Part shown: positions 47,200 to 57,639 of the stretch, piece after piece | Position numbering within the stretch: position 1 is the first letter of the stretch | How the letters are laid out: each line of letters starts with the position of its first letter | Origin: Bursaphelenchus xylophilus | Lineage: Eukaryota > Nematoda > Chromadorea > Rhabditida > Aphelenchoididae | DNA: 64,000 nt | Reading direction: 5' to 3' | NCBI GenBank assembly: GCA_904066235.2 | Contig: CAJFCV020000002.1 | Coordinates: forward strand, 3,968,001-4,032,000 | Translations under genes and position numbers: made by a program | Notes under the pieces: model-generated | The model's database searches: none | Told to the model about the DNA's origin: nothing | The model's input: only the letters and a program-made list of their open reading frames with translations

Positions 47200-48370
47200 A
47201 TGGTAAGTTCGTGTGGTCGTCGAAGTAAAATTTGTAAAATTTATTCAGACTCTGTCCAAGCTTTTAACCGCCTCCATGGTGGCTGCGGTGGTCTGCGGGT
47301 GAGTTAAGGCCCAGCTTTTGGCATCGATTATAAGCCTTGGTTGACAATAACTCTCGAATTTTAGCCTCATGGCTAAGCCATATGACAATGGCAACGGATA
47401 TGATTCTCCTCCGAGCAATGGCTATGCTCCTGCTCCGAGCAATGGCTATGCTCCTGCTCCGAGCAATGGCTATGGCCCTGCTCCGAGCAACGGATATGCT
47501 CCCGCTCCGAGCAATGGTTATGCTCCTCCAAACAATGACTATCCCTCAGCACCGAGCAACGGCTATGTTCCTCCACCGGCATCTCCGCCAAGCGGAGGCT
47601 ATGGATCTGCGCCAAGCGGCGGATATGCCCCTCCCCCACCGGCCTACCCTCCACGCTACGGAGGAAACGATTACGGTCACCACCGACGTCACCACCCACG
47701 ATACGATGGAGAAGGCTATGGTGGGTCTTTGCGGTATAGTAATTATGGCACAATGTCGCTGTCCCGATCGCGTAAAAGCAATTTAACTTTTTCGCGACAA
47801 ATCATTTTCCGGACGGCGATTCGAATTTCGACGCAACAGAGTGTCACTATTTTTCCGACGGACTGATATTAAGTCAGCCCATGCCTAGCCTCTTTATGGC
47901 TTCACACATTTGATATAGCGACTTTTTCGCTACATAGAAAGCTGACGTTTCATAGCTTCTTACGACAAGAATTTTTTTATACTTGCTTTTCAATTTCAGA
48001 CCGTCACCCATACGAAGATGAAGGATATGGCGGAGGTTACGATGAAGGATACGACGGTGGATATGGCAATGATGACAGATACGTTGGACGGTACCCAAAA
48101 CCATACGGAGGATATGACGATGAAGGTTATGGTGACAGATACGACAATGACGGCTATGGCCACAGGTACCATCATCGCCATCATCGTCGTGGCTCAAGAT
48201 ACCAAGTGAATAGCCCTGGATACGACCGTCTTTCTCCGGCTCAATTCTTCCGCAAGTACGGGACCATCTTTGCTCCGGCCACGCCAAAGGGAGGCAGAGG
48301 AAACACGGGACCATTGGATTTCGGAGAATACATCGGAGAATCGTTGACCAATCTGGATAAGGTTGAGTAA
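47200..48370 (+). CDS. Secreted tandem-repeat protein (PSNGYAPA repeats)
   Basis: Exon 1 (47,200-47,202) is only the ATG. Exons 47,249-47,298, 47,365-47,720 and 48,000-48,370 follow in frame, for 259 residues. The signal peptide is MTLSKLLTASMVAAVVCG. A run of 8-residue repeats (PSNGYAPA, 24 bp each) follows, then a Pro/Tyr-rich part, then a Gly/Tyr/Asp-rich and His-rich part (GYDDEGYGDRYDN, HHRHHRR). The C-terminus (about 60 residues from SRYQV) is less repetitive. The character suggests a cuticle, eggshell or other extracellular structural protein, by inference. Intron 3 carries a MITE. Confidence 0.75.
47408..47560 (+). repeat. 24-bp coding tandem repeat
   Basis: Units of the form CCGAGCAATGGCTATGCTCC recur about six times with few changes and encode PSNGYAPA. 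Confidence 0.8.
47740..47867. mobile_element. MITE family A copy in an intron
   Basis: It follows the family from AATTATGGCACAATGTCGCT to CTATTTTTCCGACGGACTGA. The left terminus is clipped. It starts about twenty bases inside intron 3 of the repeat-protein gene. Confidence 0.75.
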
Positions 48371-48770
48371 GCTAAAATACTATGTTTTTTTAATTAAATT
48401 TTTATTATTAAGAAATGAATTTGTATTTTTGACGTAATAAATAGCCACAGAACTAAAGATTGATGGTAAAAATGTACGACTCGAAAAAAATTAAAAAATT
48501 CAGATCAGGTACCTAAAGCAATATAATTAAAATAAATAGCGTTCTTGACACAGTAAATTGGATAATTCAGCTGTTGAAGAAACATAAACACCAATAAGTT
48601 TAAGAATTTTGGTAACACATCATTTATCAGTCGTCCGATACCTAAAACAAGATAAAAAGCTCAAAAAAATCTTAAAAATTGCAATAAATGTATCAAACAC
48701 CCTTCATGGAAGTTACATCACAGCTACACCCTAAAAAAGCGCACATGCAACGAGTAAATCAACTAACAAG

Positions 48771-49211
48771 GGAAGTACTTGAAGTGTGACGCTCAGATTT
48801 TGATGAAACTTGACACAAATTTAGAATAATTTTTTCTAAGATATATGCGGGAATCCTAGCTCGCGCTTTGCAGAAACAACCGAGATTTTTAGATCGAAAG
48901 TCGGCGAAAATTTGGGACTTTTTGCCGAATTTCGGCACGAAAAGTTTCATGCCTATTTCAACCGTAAAGAATAATGTTTCTACAAAAAATCAAATTTTTC
49001 CGCACGAAACTGCCAAAGTTATGGCCAAAAAGCGGTTTTCTCTCTGACCGCTCTCCACGTTGAGCGTGCTCTCTCGGCGGCAAAGATCGTTCAATATCTC
49101 GGCGACGCCCGCAAAGCGCGAGCTAAAACTTTCAGGAATTGATATTTAGTCCATACCCGATGTGTGTGCAAAATTTAAAGAAAATCTGAGCGTCACACTT
49201 GAAGTACTTCC
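48771..49211. mobile_element. Foldback/MITE family C, complete copy
   Basis: A 441-bp element bounded by near-perfect 30-bp inverted repeats (GGAAGTACTTGAAGTGTGAC and its inverse). Inner pairs such as GCGCTTTGCAG / CCGCAAAGCGC also match. It has no coding capacity. Partial copies occur at 7,020, 61,500 and 63,790, with more distant relics elsewhere. Confidence 0.8.
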
Positions 49212-49504
49212 CCTGTAAATAAAGGTCAGCGAAACTGTAGGATTCGACAGAAGCGCCGGGAACACTTTCATCGTATAAAATGTCGCCGCGAGCCGCAGAA
49301 CTGCGGAGGCAGCTCAAAAAGTAAAATAATTTTTTTCCAAGGCTTTTTGAAGTTTTTGGATGTAAAGTTGAATGTATTTGAGCGAATTGGCACTTTTCTT
49401 TGTGAAATTGTTGGTTTTGTTAGATTAAAAGATTTTTTTAGCGATTTTTGATATTATACTAGGCGCGATGTCTTGATTTTCCAGCTTTTTTCTTTTAGGT
49501 AGAG

Positions 49505-50566
49505 ATGGTGGAAGAACAAGAAGCTCGTGATAATGCAGAAGCTGGTCCTTCTTGCGAGCAACCCGATGATCCGCTTCTTTATGTTATGGATGGGACCAGT
49601 CTGAAGGAGAAATTACTTGAGACGATCAATGAACTGGAAACTGGGATAAAGAAGGTATGTACTTTTCTACTTTTTTTTCTTGAGTTTAGGTGAAGTGTAG
49701 ACAAGTTTTATACAGTTGAATTTTATTTTTAGTGTTTGAAATCAATTTTTCATCCGGATGTGTCTCAAGATGATCGCGCGAAGCTGTTCAAAGACGGTCA
49801 TGAAACATATATCTGTTCAAAGATACGATTAGACCGACAGTTGGAGTTTGTTGCTCCACATCAAGAGCGAGAAGCGGATAAGAGACTGCTAAAGGCGCAT
49901 ATTGAGGATAGAGATGAAACAATATCAATTTTTGCTCGAAAACTGGAGAGAATCGAGAGTGTTCTGTTGGAAGCGGGTTTACAGGTAAGAATGAGGTATA
50001 TTGTTTGTTTATAGGTCATTATCTTAAACTTGAAGGTCTTAGATTGCCTTTAAAATATGTAGATTTTATATTGTAGTAGGTGAGATAAATTATTTTTTAA
50101 TTTCAGGCAAACCGCCGATTATCTATAGCTGAAACGGCTCGTGCCAACCCTGTTGACATCAATTCTGTGATAAGAGCGTCATTTTTCATGTCCCGAGGCT
50201 ACTCAGTAAGCGCTCCGTTCAACTGGAATCAAGGTGATCCATCAAGACCATTCCCAACTGAAGCTGATTTTGCGACCTCCCAACTGATGCAAATGCAACA
50301 ACAGAGACAAAGAGTAGGCGGTTTTGTATTTTCTGATTTGTTTCCTTCAATTCTAGGCAGCTCCATCAGTCCTCAACCTTATCAGAGGTGCAGATTCAAA
50401 TCAGTCCACTCCAAGGGCCAATTCGGCCGCTTCAACGCCCACTTTCCCTCAGCCCCCATCGGTGGGATCGTCGGGTTCGTCGTTAGGCGGCAATCGGATC
50501 TCAATGCCTTCGACTTCAGGGATTAATACACCTCCATTAGGTCATCGATATGACTCCAATATGTAA
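49505..50566 (+). CDS. mdt-4: Mediator complex subunit 4
   Basis: Four exons (49,505-49,654; 49,733-49,984; 50,107-50,313; 50,357-50,566) join in frame to 272 residues, the size expected of MED4. The N-terminal half is helical and coiled-coil-like (LKEKLLETINELETGI, DRDETISIFARKLERIES). The conserved family segment follows (residues about 169-186): APFNWNQGDPSRPFPTE, matching the CAPLTWxPGDPRRPYPT signature. A Ser/Pro-rich disordered tail closes the protein. MED4 sits in the Mediator middle module between activators and RNA polymerase II. The ATG lies seven bases after a splice acceptor (TTCTTTTAG), suggesting trans-splicing. Confidence 0.85.
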
Positions 50567-51500
50567 ACTCATATCTGAATTAACTTATTGCTGCTTTCAC
50601 TATTTTGTTAACGAGACTTATGCACGTTTAAATGTTGACCGTTTCACGATAAAATATCATCGCATGGTTGTTTTCGATTACTTTCTGAAAACATTGTTTG
50701 GAGCACAAGGTTGTCAAGCCTTGATAAGAACTTCAATGAAACTTCTCTGTGATTTGAAAGAACGATTTATGAACTTTAGCCGTCTGCGTTGGGCATAAAA
50801 AACAAAAAAAAAAATTTTTTTCTTACAAAAAATATTATCGTATGCGGTTATAATTGTCAAGGAAAAACATTGACGTTCGATTCTCAAAATTTCTTTGAAT
50901 TTTGCATGTATACTCTAAAAAAGACACCAATCAATCGCTGAAATTTTGAGATTTTGTTTGTGAGGAGCTTCAACAATCAAAAAAAAAAATTAATTTCCCG
51001 GCGCTACGACTTTCGGGTCGTGACAGTTTGGGGCGACAGTAGGCACTTCCTACGACCTTTTTTGTGTATGCACCTACCCTACATCCCGTATCAATCGATT
51101 TTGTGTTGACCCGAACTGTCGACCGAAGAATTTCGATTGTTTTTTTGCAAAGAGCGGGTTAAAAATTTCATTTATATCTGCCAAAGGTTCACTCAAAATT
51201 TGTTGCAAGTTTCATCAAAATTTGAAGGCTACACTTTGAGCAATTTCCGTATAAACTTTGCACTTTCACCCGGCGCAAAATTAACTCCTTTATCGCCTAA
51301 TCCGTCCACATAGGTTGCCCGAGAACCTCGAATGGAATGCCCACGACAAAGCGCATTGTTTGGGAGGGTTAATCACTGTTTACAGAGTCTTATCTTGGAC
51401 AGTAAGAGTTCCGGAAAGCGGTGTTTTTACGACCGCCTTTTGGGGTTTCATAATGGGCACCCTGACGTCAGCGGCGTTTATCGGCCGTCGCGGGTGGCTG
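50567..51500. other. Intergenic stretch before the saposin array
   Basis: AT-rich. It contains inverted motifs around GGTCGTGACAG / CTGTCG at 51,015-51,125 and a CTTATCT (GATA-type) site at 51,389. No gene is supported. Confidence 0.45.
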
Positions 51501-51508
51501 TATAAAAG
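51501..51508 (+). promoter_or_regulatory. TATA box of saposin-like gene 1
   Basis: TATAAAAG, 64 bases upstream of the ATG. A GATA-type site (CTTATC) lies about 110 bases further up. Confidence 0.6.
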
Positions 51509-51564
51509 GAGAAGGCTAATTTTCAAAAATCAAAATAAGCATTCAGTTCTTTGAGAGCTTCAGA

Positions 51565-52725
51565 ATGAGAAATCTAGTTTTGTTTGTGGCCGTTGTAGCC
51601 TGCGCTCATGCCGCATTGATCACTCCGAGAGAGAAGAATCCATTCAAGTTGGTCATGGGGCAACAGGGAAATCCGAGTGGATTGTCATCAAAGGATCTTC
51701 ATGAGATTTGTGACAAGTGTCTCAACTTTTTCCAGAAAGTGAAGGAGAGTATTGGAGATTATGGAAAATTGACCAAGGAAAAATTGACCAAAGCCCTTGA
51801 TGTAAGTCTCATAACTGTTTTTTTTTAAAACCAAAAATTGGTTTTTTTAAAAAGACAGATCCGTAACATTACTTATTGGTCATAATTCAAAAAGAAACTC
51901 CAAAATGCTTTTCTTGAATAGTTTTGGAAATATTTCACCCAAAAAATCAAAAAAGAGCTTTCTGTCATCCGCAGGATTCGAACCTGCGCCCTCCGAAGAG
52001 GACTGCGACCTGAACGCAGCGCCTTAGACCACTCGGCCAGAATGACACGTTCTTCCGTTCATCCTTTCATAGTAAAAACAGAGCGGCAGTGCGAAAAAAA
52101 TTTTGAAAATAGCATAATAAAACATTTTTTTGGCTTTCAAACCCTTTTTAAGCTAAAATTTATTAGATGGAAGAATACTAGAACTTGCAAGCAACACCCT
52201 GAGGTGTTTTTCGTATTTTTCCTAAAAAATTTTAATCAAAAAAAAGTTTTCTGTCATCCGCAGGATTCGAACCTGCGCCCTCCGAAGAGGACTGCGACCT
52301 GAACGCAGCGCCTTAGACCACTCGGCCAGAATGACACGCTCTCTCCATCGCAAAAGCTCCTTTCGGAACAAGCGCTTTTTGGTTTTTTGAGCTTATCACG
52401 TCTATATTTGTCTTATCAGTGCTGCCCGAAAACAAGAAAAAAAAATTAATTTATGATTTCATCATTTTTACCAGTAATCAACGATCGTTATAAAACAAGA
52501 AGACAATTTTAGGATGTGTGCAAGAAACTGCCAGAAGACTTCCCAGGAAAACACGAGCTCTGCGATCTGTGGACACCAAAACTGGTGGAGTACATCTACA
52601 ACTACTACAAAGACCTTGAAGAGAGCATTGACCCAAAGAAGTCCTGCCAACTGGTCTTCCTTTGCCCACGACACCCCAAAACTACAACTGCATCGCCTGA
52701 GGTTCCGACCGGCCCAAATGCGTAA
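51565..52725 (+). CDS. Saposin-like secreted protein 1
   Basis: Two exons (51,565-51,801 and 52,513-52,725, phase 0) give 149 residues. A signal peptide (MRNLVLFVAVVACAHA) and short propeptide-like stretch precede one saposin-B domain. It has the canonical six cysteines at 49, 52, 82, 96, 124 and 130 (CxxC...C...C...C...C). A short Thr/Pro tail follows. Saposin-like proteins bind lipids or disturb membranes. Nematode relatives (caenopores, spp genes) are secreted in the gut against bacteria, so that role is inferred. The intron hosts two antisense tRNA genes. This is the first of five related genes in a row. Confidence 0.88.
51963..52046 (-). tRNA. tRNA-Leu (anticodon CAG), copy 1
   Basis: An 84-nt class II tRNA on the minus strand. 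The acceptor pairs GTCATTC with GGATGAC, the anticodon stem-loop is CTGCG-TTCAGGT-CGCAG, there is a long variable arm (CCTCTTCGGAGG), and the T-arm has GGTTCGAATCC. It lies antisense within the intron of saposin-like gene 1. Confidence 0.93.
52252..52335 (-). tRNA. tRNA-Leu (anticodon CAG), copy 2
   Basis: The 84 nt are identical to the copy 289 bp away. A few flanking bases match as well (TTCTGTCATCC side and CACG side), indicating a local duplication. Confidence 0.93.
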
Positions 52726-53929
52726 AATGGTTATATAACTTGTATTTTTTAGTTTTAAAATTTCCTGCAATGTACATTGACAGTTTTTTTGGAGCAATAA
52801 AATCTGCTAGACAGTTTTGATTCACTGAAGTTTTGCGGACAAATGAGGCTCCCACAGTGCGCCGAAATTTTCGTAGATTTTGGAAAAGTGTTTCCGGCAG
52901 CTCTTCGCATTTTCACACTCCTTTTTGCGCATCGAGTGACAACAAAAAATCAATAGTCCTTAACTTTGAAGTAACATTTTTTATTTTTAAAATCGATGTG
53001 GTGTTTAATCACATATCAAATGGATAAATTTTGGCCGTTTTTTGGTAAGACAAAACCTTAACTTTGCTTGCTGGCTAGAAAGTTTTCAATTTTGTAAAAA
53101 ATTCTTCCGAAAGAATTTTGGAATCTAGAATCTTCTGGTCGAAATCGACACTCGTGTGTTAAGAGTGGACGTGGCTCCCGGCCCGTGCCGGGCCCCTATT
53201 TTCGGTCCGTCGGCCGGAATGGTTAAAATCCATAATCTCGAAGCGAAAATTGGGTTTGGCAATGAAAATAAACGCAATGTCAAGACAATTGGTTTTTTAA
53301 AGGTATTTTTGTTTTTAGATAGCTATAGAATACGGTATTTATCCATTTACATGATGACAGAAAAAAATTTGGTCATAAGGAGTTGGACTTGGGGAGACAT
53401 TTGTTTCAATGGGCCGACCGACGAGCCATGCCTAGTTGAGAGCAGGCCGTCTTCCTCGATTCTGTAGTCATAATTAGGCTCTTAAACTCTCCAAGCCCTG
53501 AAACGGTGTAATTTTTGCAGCATGACTTATTTGAATATCTCAAGGAAGTGAAATTGATCCTAAAATTCTTCATTAATATATTTGCGTAACGTGGGCGTTC
53601 AAGTCGAGATGCAAGTTTATCAGTTATCATCTGCTGGAGACAGAAGTATTTACGATGGGCAACGTCATTGACTACAAATTTACCACACTTACTCTCTTTA
53701 TCATACAAGGGGTGACAGTGGTGACATTTTCGATATATGGCCAGCGAACAACAAATTTGATGGGGTATATACGCCTCACCAACAATAAAAATTTATTAAG
53801 GTAGTACTAGCCACAACATACATGCTTTATCCATAAGCGATTTATTGGGGAGCGTCAAAACTGAGACAAGCTAAAACAGTCCGGTGAATGGATTGGCAAT
53901 ATGCCAAAAAAAAGACGCCAAAAAACGTT

Positions 53930-54085
53930 TTGTCGGGGGAGAAATGGGGAATTTTTGGGGCGAGAGAGTACTTTTTTGCGTGTCTTTTTTCTCTCTTTCT
54001 CTGCGAAATAGACGAAGTGTAAAAAACCGATAGCGAAGAGTCTATTCGGGTCACCGGAATCCTCAGTTTGACGTGCGGCAGTCTG
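53930..54085. mobile_element. MITE family D, partial copy
   Basis: Inverted relative to the copy at 34,641. It shares GGGGCGAGAGAGTAC, CCGATAGCGAAG and the terminus CCTCAGTTTGACGTGCGGC. The other terminus is missing. Confidence 0.65.
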
Positions 54086-54155
54086 ATAAGTGTTTTTGTG
54101 ATTTTACTTTTCAATTTCTATGACCGTTAACATTTCTCATTATCTTATGAATTAT

Positions 54156-54309
54156 CGGTCTGTTGAAAAAATAATAAGGACTCTGTCGCATTGAAAATAG
54201 CATCGCCGTAAAGAAAACGAATTGCGTCGAGAAAAATCAAATTGCTTTTCACATCAGCGGCGCCGCATTGGCGCAGCGACAATGTGGTCATTATTTTCCC
54301 GACAGGTTG
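54156..54309. mobile_element. MITE family A copy
   Basis: TATCGGTCTGTTGAAAAAATAA at the left and TTATTTTCCCGACAGGTTGATA at the right, TA-flanked, lying in the promoter-side region of saposin-like gene 2. Confidence 0.8.
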
Positions 54310-54482
54310 ATATGTGCTGCACAGATTATCTGCAAATTCACGACGTTTCTTCCGCTTTAAAATCTGAGAGTGGTAACGTCTTTGTCTTATCGGGAGGGCA
54401 ATTGTTGGGTAATACAGCAAACTTTGACTCACTCGTTGAAGACAAAGACCTTTAAGTACATCGAACAGCGGAAGTCGGCGAG

Positions 54483-54490
54483 TATATAAG
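54483..54490 (+). promoter_or_regulatory. TATA box of saposin-like gene 2
   Basis: TATATAAG, 56 bases upstream of the ATG. Confidence 0.6.
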
Positions 54491-54538
54491 CAAAAATTGT
54501 TGACTACTTTAAAAAACGTCGCACATCCGCTTGGCAGG

Positions 54539-54996
54539 ATGAAGTTTATGATTATTACTGTTGCTTTCCTTGCATTTGCCAATGCGGCACTGATCACAAA
54601 GAGAGAAACAAACCCGTTCAAGGTGATGATAATGAATGATGATGTCAAGGTCAGCCCAAGTGTTGCAGGAGAAGTCTGCGAAAATTGCCAAGCCTTTGTG
54701 CAGAAGATCAAAGATACCATTGGAGATGTTGGCGATGTGACGAAGGAGAAGCTGAAAAGAAAAGGGAAAACGATGATCACAATGTCGCCGCATTTTTTGT
54801 GCGGCAACACAGAATTAAAATCGAAATTTAGGAAGTTTGCAAACGTTTGCCCGAAGATTTCCCTGGAGTTAAGGAGATCTGTGACAGCATCTCTCCGAAG
54901 GTCATTGATTTCATTTACAACTACATCAAGAACGTTGGCAAGGGCATTGACCCAGTGGGAATCTGTCGAGCCATCTTCCTTTGCCCACAGAAATGA
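54539..54996 (+). pseudogene. Saposin-like gene 2, splice donor lost to an inserted fragment
   Basis: Exon 1 from 54,539 encodes a signal peptide (MKFMIITVAFLAFANA) and the first saposin half (VCENC, residues near 43), and is recognisable up to GDVTKEKLK at about 54,761. Exon 2 (54,832-54,996) supplies the other half (EVCKRLPEDFPG, ICDS, GICR, FLCP) and a stop. Homologues have ALD/ALE plus GTAAGT at the exon end. Here that place is taken by about 70 bp that resembles a MITE family A end (GGGAAAACGATGATCACAATGTCGCC). No GT in it would keep frame. Using an in-frame upstream GT (at GTGACG) would delete about five residues. The gene is either broken or uses such a shortened splice. Confidence 0.65.
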
Positions 54997-55202
54997 GCAA
55001 CAATAATCCAGCATTATTATGCTCTTAACGTTGCGAATATGCTATCAATTTGCTATTATTAATAAATTTTCCGGAATTGTGGATTAGGCCACGCCTAAAT
55101 GAGAAGGTTTTACACGTCTCACTAAGTTAAATCTCTCATTTTAGGTGATAGGGACAACTAAAGGGTTGCGAAGATAAGCGCTTTACAGAGGAGCGGCGCC
55201 CT

Positions 55203-55209
55203 TATAAAA
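55203..55209 (+). promoter_or_regulatory. TATA box of saposin-like gene 3
   Basis: TATAAAA, 52 bases upstream of the ATG. A GATAAG site lies at 55,173. Confidence 0.6.
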
Positions 55210-55254
55210 CGTGCCCTGACCTCAAGTTTTCACTACAACCCTTCATTTGAGTTC

Positions 55255-56506
55255 ATGATGAAGGCGCTTACGATAGTACCCCTTCTTTTACTAGTGAGTC
55301 ATGGCGAGGAGCTCCAGCTCTTTGTTAAACCAAAGCCCGAAGTGTGTCTGGGATGTGCTGAGGTCTTCGAACTTCTGAACGAAGTTATTCCTGATGTAGG
55401 ACACGTCAGCAAAGGCGAATTCAAGGCGCATATTGATGTGAGTCTTTTTTTTTGAAAGCTTTGCAGACAATATGTTTTGTGATCGCAGAACAAGCTGCTC
55501 CACCAAAAAAGTTATCAATTAATTTAACTTTTAGTTTGCCTGCAAGACGTTGTCAAGCAAAGGCGATCATAAATACAAGGATGTTTGCAAATTCGTCAAG
55601 AAGAACCAAGCCTACATCCTCCGCCACTTGAAAAAGGTTGGAAAGATTGACGACAAGGAAACTTGCCACACCTTCTTGCGCTGCACTTTTGATGATGCAA
55701 CCACCCAGCCTCCAATAACGCATCCTACAAGGCCCGTTACTGACTCTGGCCGCACTTCGCGTAGACCATGGAGCCCAACTACGCGTGGACCATGGAGACC
55801 GACTACCGGCGGTCCTACACCGAAACCTGGGCCTACTGGAGAGCCCTGGACTCCACGCCCTTGGCCTACCCACAGACCTCGGCCAACACATGAACCCTGG
55901 ACTCCACGCCCTTGGCCTACCCACAGACCTCGGCCAACACATGAACCCTGGACTCCACGCCCTTGGCCTACCCACAGACCTCGGCCAACACATGAACCCT
56001 GGACTCCACGCCCTTGGCCTACCCACAGACCTCAGCCAACACATGAACCCTGGACTCCACGCCCTTGGCCTACCCACAAACCTTGGCCCACACGTGAGCC
56101 TTGGACTCACCGCCCATGGCCAACTCACAGACCTCGGCCCACACATGAGCCCTGGACTCCCCGTCCTTGGCCAACCCACAGACCTTGGCCAACTCGTGAG
56201 CCCAGGACTCCCCGTCCTTGGTCAACTCATGAGCCCTGGAGACCAACTACGGGTGGGCCATGGCGACCAACCACCGGAGGTACTACTGGAGCTCCGTGGA
56301 AAACTTCTAGCCGTGTGGAAAACTCATCCATTCCGCCGCGCCACTCATCCCGCGTTTCAAGCAGAGGTTGGACAAACCCCACTAGAAGCAGCCGCAGAGT
56401 CCAAAGCTCTTCCCCTGCACCCAAGGTCAGCACCGAGAGATTCTCTACTTCCAGACCACGTCCCACAACCTCTTCCTCGTTCATTGCGAAGATCCTCGGC
56501 TTCTAA
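55255..56506 (+). CDS. Saposin-like protein 3 with Trp/Pro/Thr repeat tail
   Basis: Two exons (55,255-55,437 and 55,535-56,506, phase 0) give 384 residues. After a signal peptide (MMKALTIVPLLLLVSHG) comes one saposin-B domain with cysteines at 31, 34, 64, 79, 105 and 111. The remaining about 270 residues are low-complexity. They include roughly eight units of a 17-residue repeat, PWTPRPWPTHRPRPTHE, followed by a Ser/Thr/Arg-rich end. The Thr/Pro content suggests O-glycosylated, mucin-like or matrix-anchoring character. Codons for the repeat are homogenised at the DNA level, a sign of recent expansion. The second Met (55,258) could also be the start. Confidence 0.85.
55846..56250 (+). repeat. 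51-bp coding tandem repeat (gene 3)
   Basis: The unit CCCTGGACTCCACGCCCTTG plus GCCTACCCACAGACCTCGGC is repeated about eight times. The first four units are almost identical and the later ones drift. Confidence 0.9.
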
Positions 56507-57595
56507 GCCAAGCAAAAGTGATTTTTGGTTTGAACGATAAACTCTGTTGCAAGAAAACGTGTCAATCAATAAACTGCATATTTTCTCAAAGGCTCTGCAA
56601 GCTTATCTTTAGCTCAAAAAAATGTTTATCGAAAGAAAAATTGCGTAGGAATACTTGGAACAAATTAAGACCGAAAATATAATACATATTGTATTTTTTG
56701 TGCTTTACACCAAATTCAGAAAAAACGCAGTCGTGCAAGAATAAAATCAAAGCTATCGAAACGTCAAAAATCCACTGCAGACCGTCAATTTGAAAAACAA
56801 GCGCCGTAGGGTGACCAGCGTCGCGCGGCAACCCAAAACAGAACAAAAACGTCTCCCGCCCACTTTTGAATTTTGTCCAAACGAAGTGTCGCAATTGACA
56901 AAAAAATAAATAAAATAATTCCGCAGCCGCGGAAAATATTTTTTCGGTCGGAAAACCCACGAAAAATTCTTTTGTGACATTTCGTTTGATTTCAATTGAC
57001 ACAAACGGGGGAGAGGTGTCCAACGGAACCAGGAAAGATTTTAGGTTGCCATGCGTCGTCGCTTGTTGTTCAATTAAAAATTTATTGCTAAGATAAAGTT
57101 TTAATGCGGGCGTCGCAAAAATTATCGAAACCTCAAATTACAATAGAATCTATAAACTCAGCACATTGCACGGCAAGCCAGGGAGTCTCGCGCCTCCTTT
57201 CGGCACTTCGCCCGCCGAGTACCGGTTGAATTCAGACGAAATGTTAAACTGAATTTTTTGTAGGCAATTGCAACACTTCGTTTGGACGAAATTCAAAAGT
57301 GGGCTGGAGACATTGTTGTTCTATTTTGGGTTACCGTGCGTTGGCTACTCCATAAGTACACTCTCAAATTTGGGCGTTGCCCTCAAGAGTCATCGTAAAC
57401 CCTCGAAAACTAAGATTATTAAACAATAAAATTTTCATGACAATCGGAAAGGTGACGCAACGGATTGCTTGATAACACAAGCAAGTTTGGGCGAAATTAA
57501 AAAAATGAGTACAACTGGTGAAATTTGGGGTTGATAAGTCTCAAACTCTAATTGCTTTATCTTCCACACATGGGCGAGTCCGGAACATGTCATGG
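56507..57595. other. Intergenic stretch between saposin-like genes 3 and 4
   Basis: AATAAA for gene 3 lies at about 56,569. A GC-mixed segment at 56,790-57,310 contains two copies of an ATTTTGTCCAAACGAAGTGT / ACACTTCGTTTGGACGAAAT-type inverted pair (56,870 and 57,272), a possible decayed foldback element. GATA-type sites lie at 57,532 and 57,557. Confidence 0.45.
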
Positions 57596-57603
57596 TATTT
57601 AAG
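57596..57603 (+). promoter_or_regulatory. TATA-like box of saposin-like gene 4
   Basis: TATTTAAG, 44 bases upstream of the ATG. A TGATAAG lies at 57,532. Confidence 0.5.
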
Positions 57604-57639
57604 CGGCGAACATTCCGTGAACATTAATTTGTTTTCAAA

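Larger units (their letters stand above)
52726..54482. other. Intergenic stretch between saposin-like genes 1 and 2
   Basis: It includes a partial family D repeat at 53,930-54,085 and a full MITE family A at 54,156-54,309. GATA-type sites occur at 54,084 and 54,386. A minus-strand frame at 53,406-53,708 is not convincing. Confidence 0.45.

Noticed and set aside
53406..53708. A minus-strand frame of 100 codons with several cysteines as a further saposin-like gene
   Set aside because: No signal peptide, no CxxC start and no matching exon structure, so the cysteine pattern does not fit.
54497..55006. A single 169-codon frame reading through saposin-like gene 2
   Set aside because: After position 54,832 it reads the second saposin exon in the wrong frame and loses the conserved cysteines.
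55553..56179. A 208-codon minus-strand protein of GSPGLMCGPRSVSW-type repeats
   Set aside because: It is the antisense shadow of the 51-bp coding repeat of saposin-like gene 3. It has no signal peptide or splice logic.
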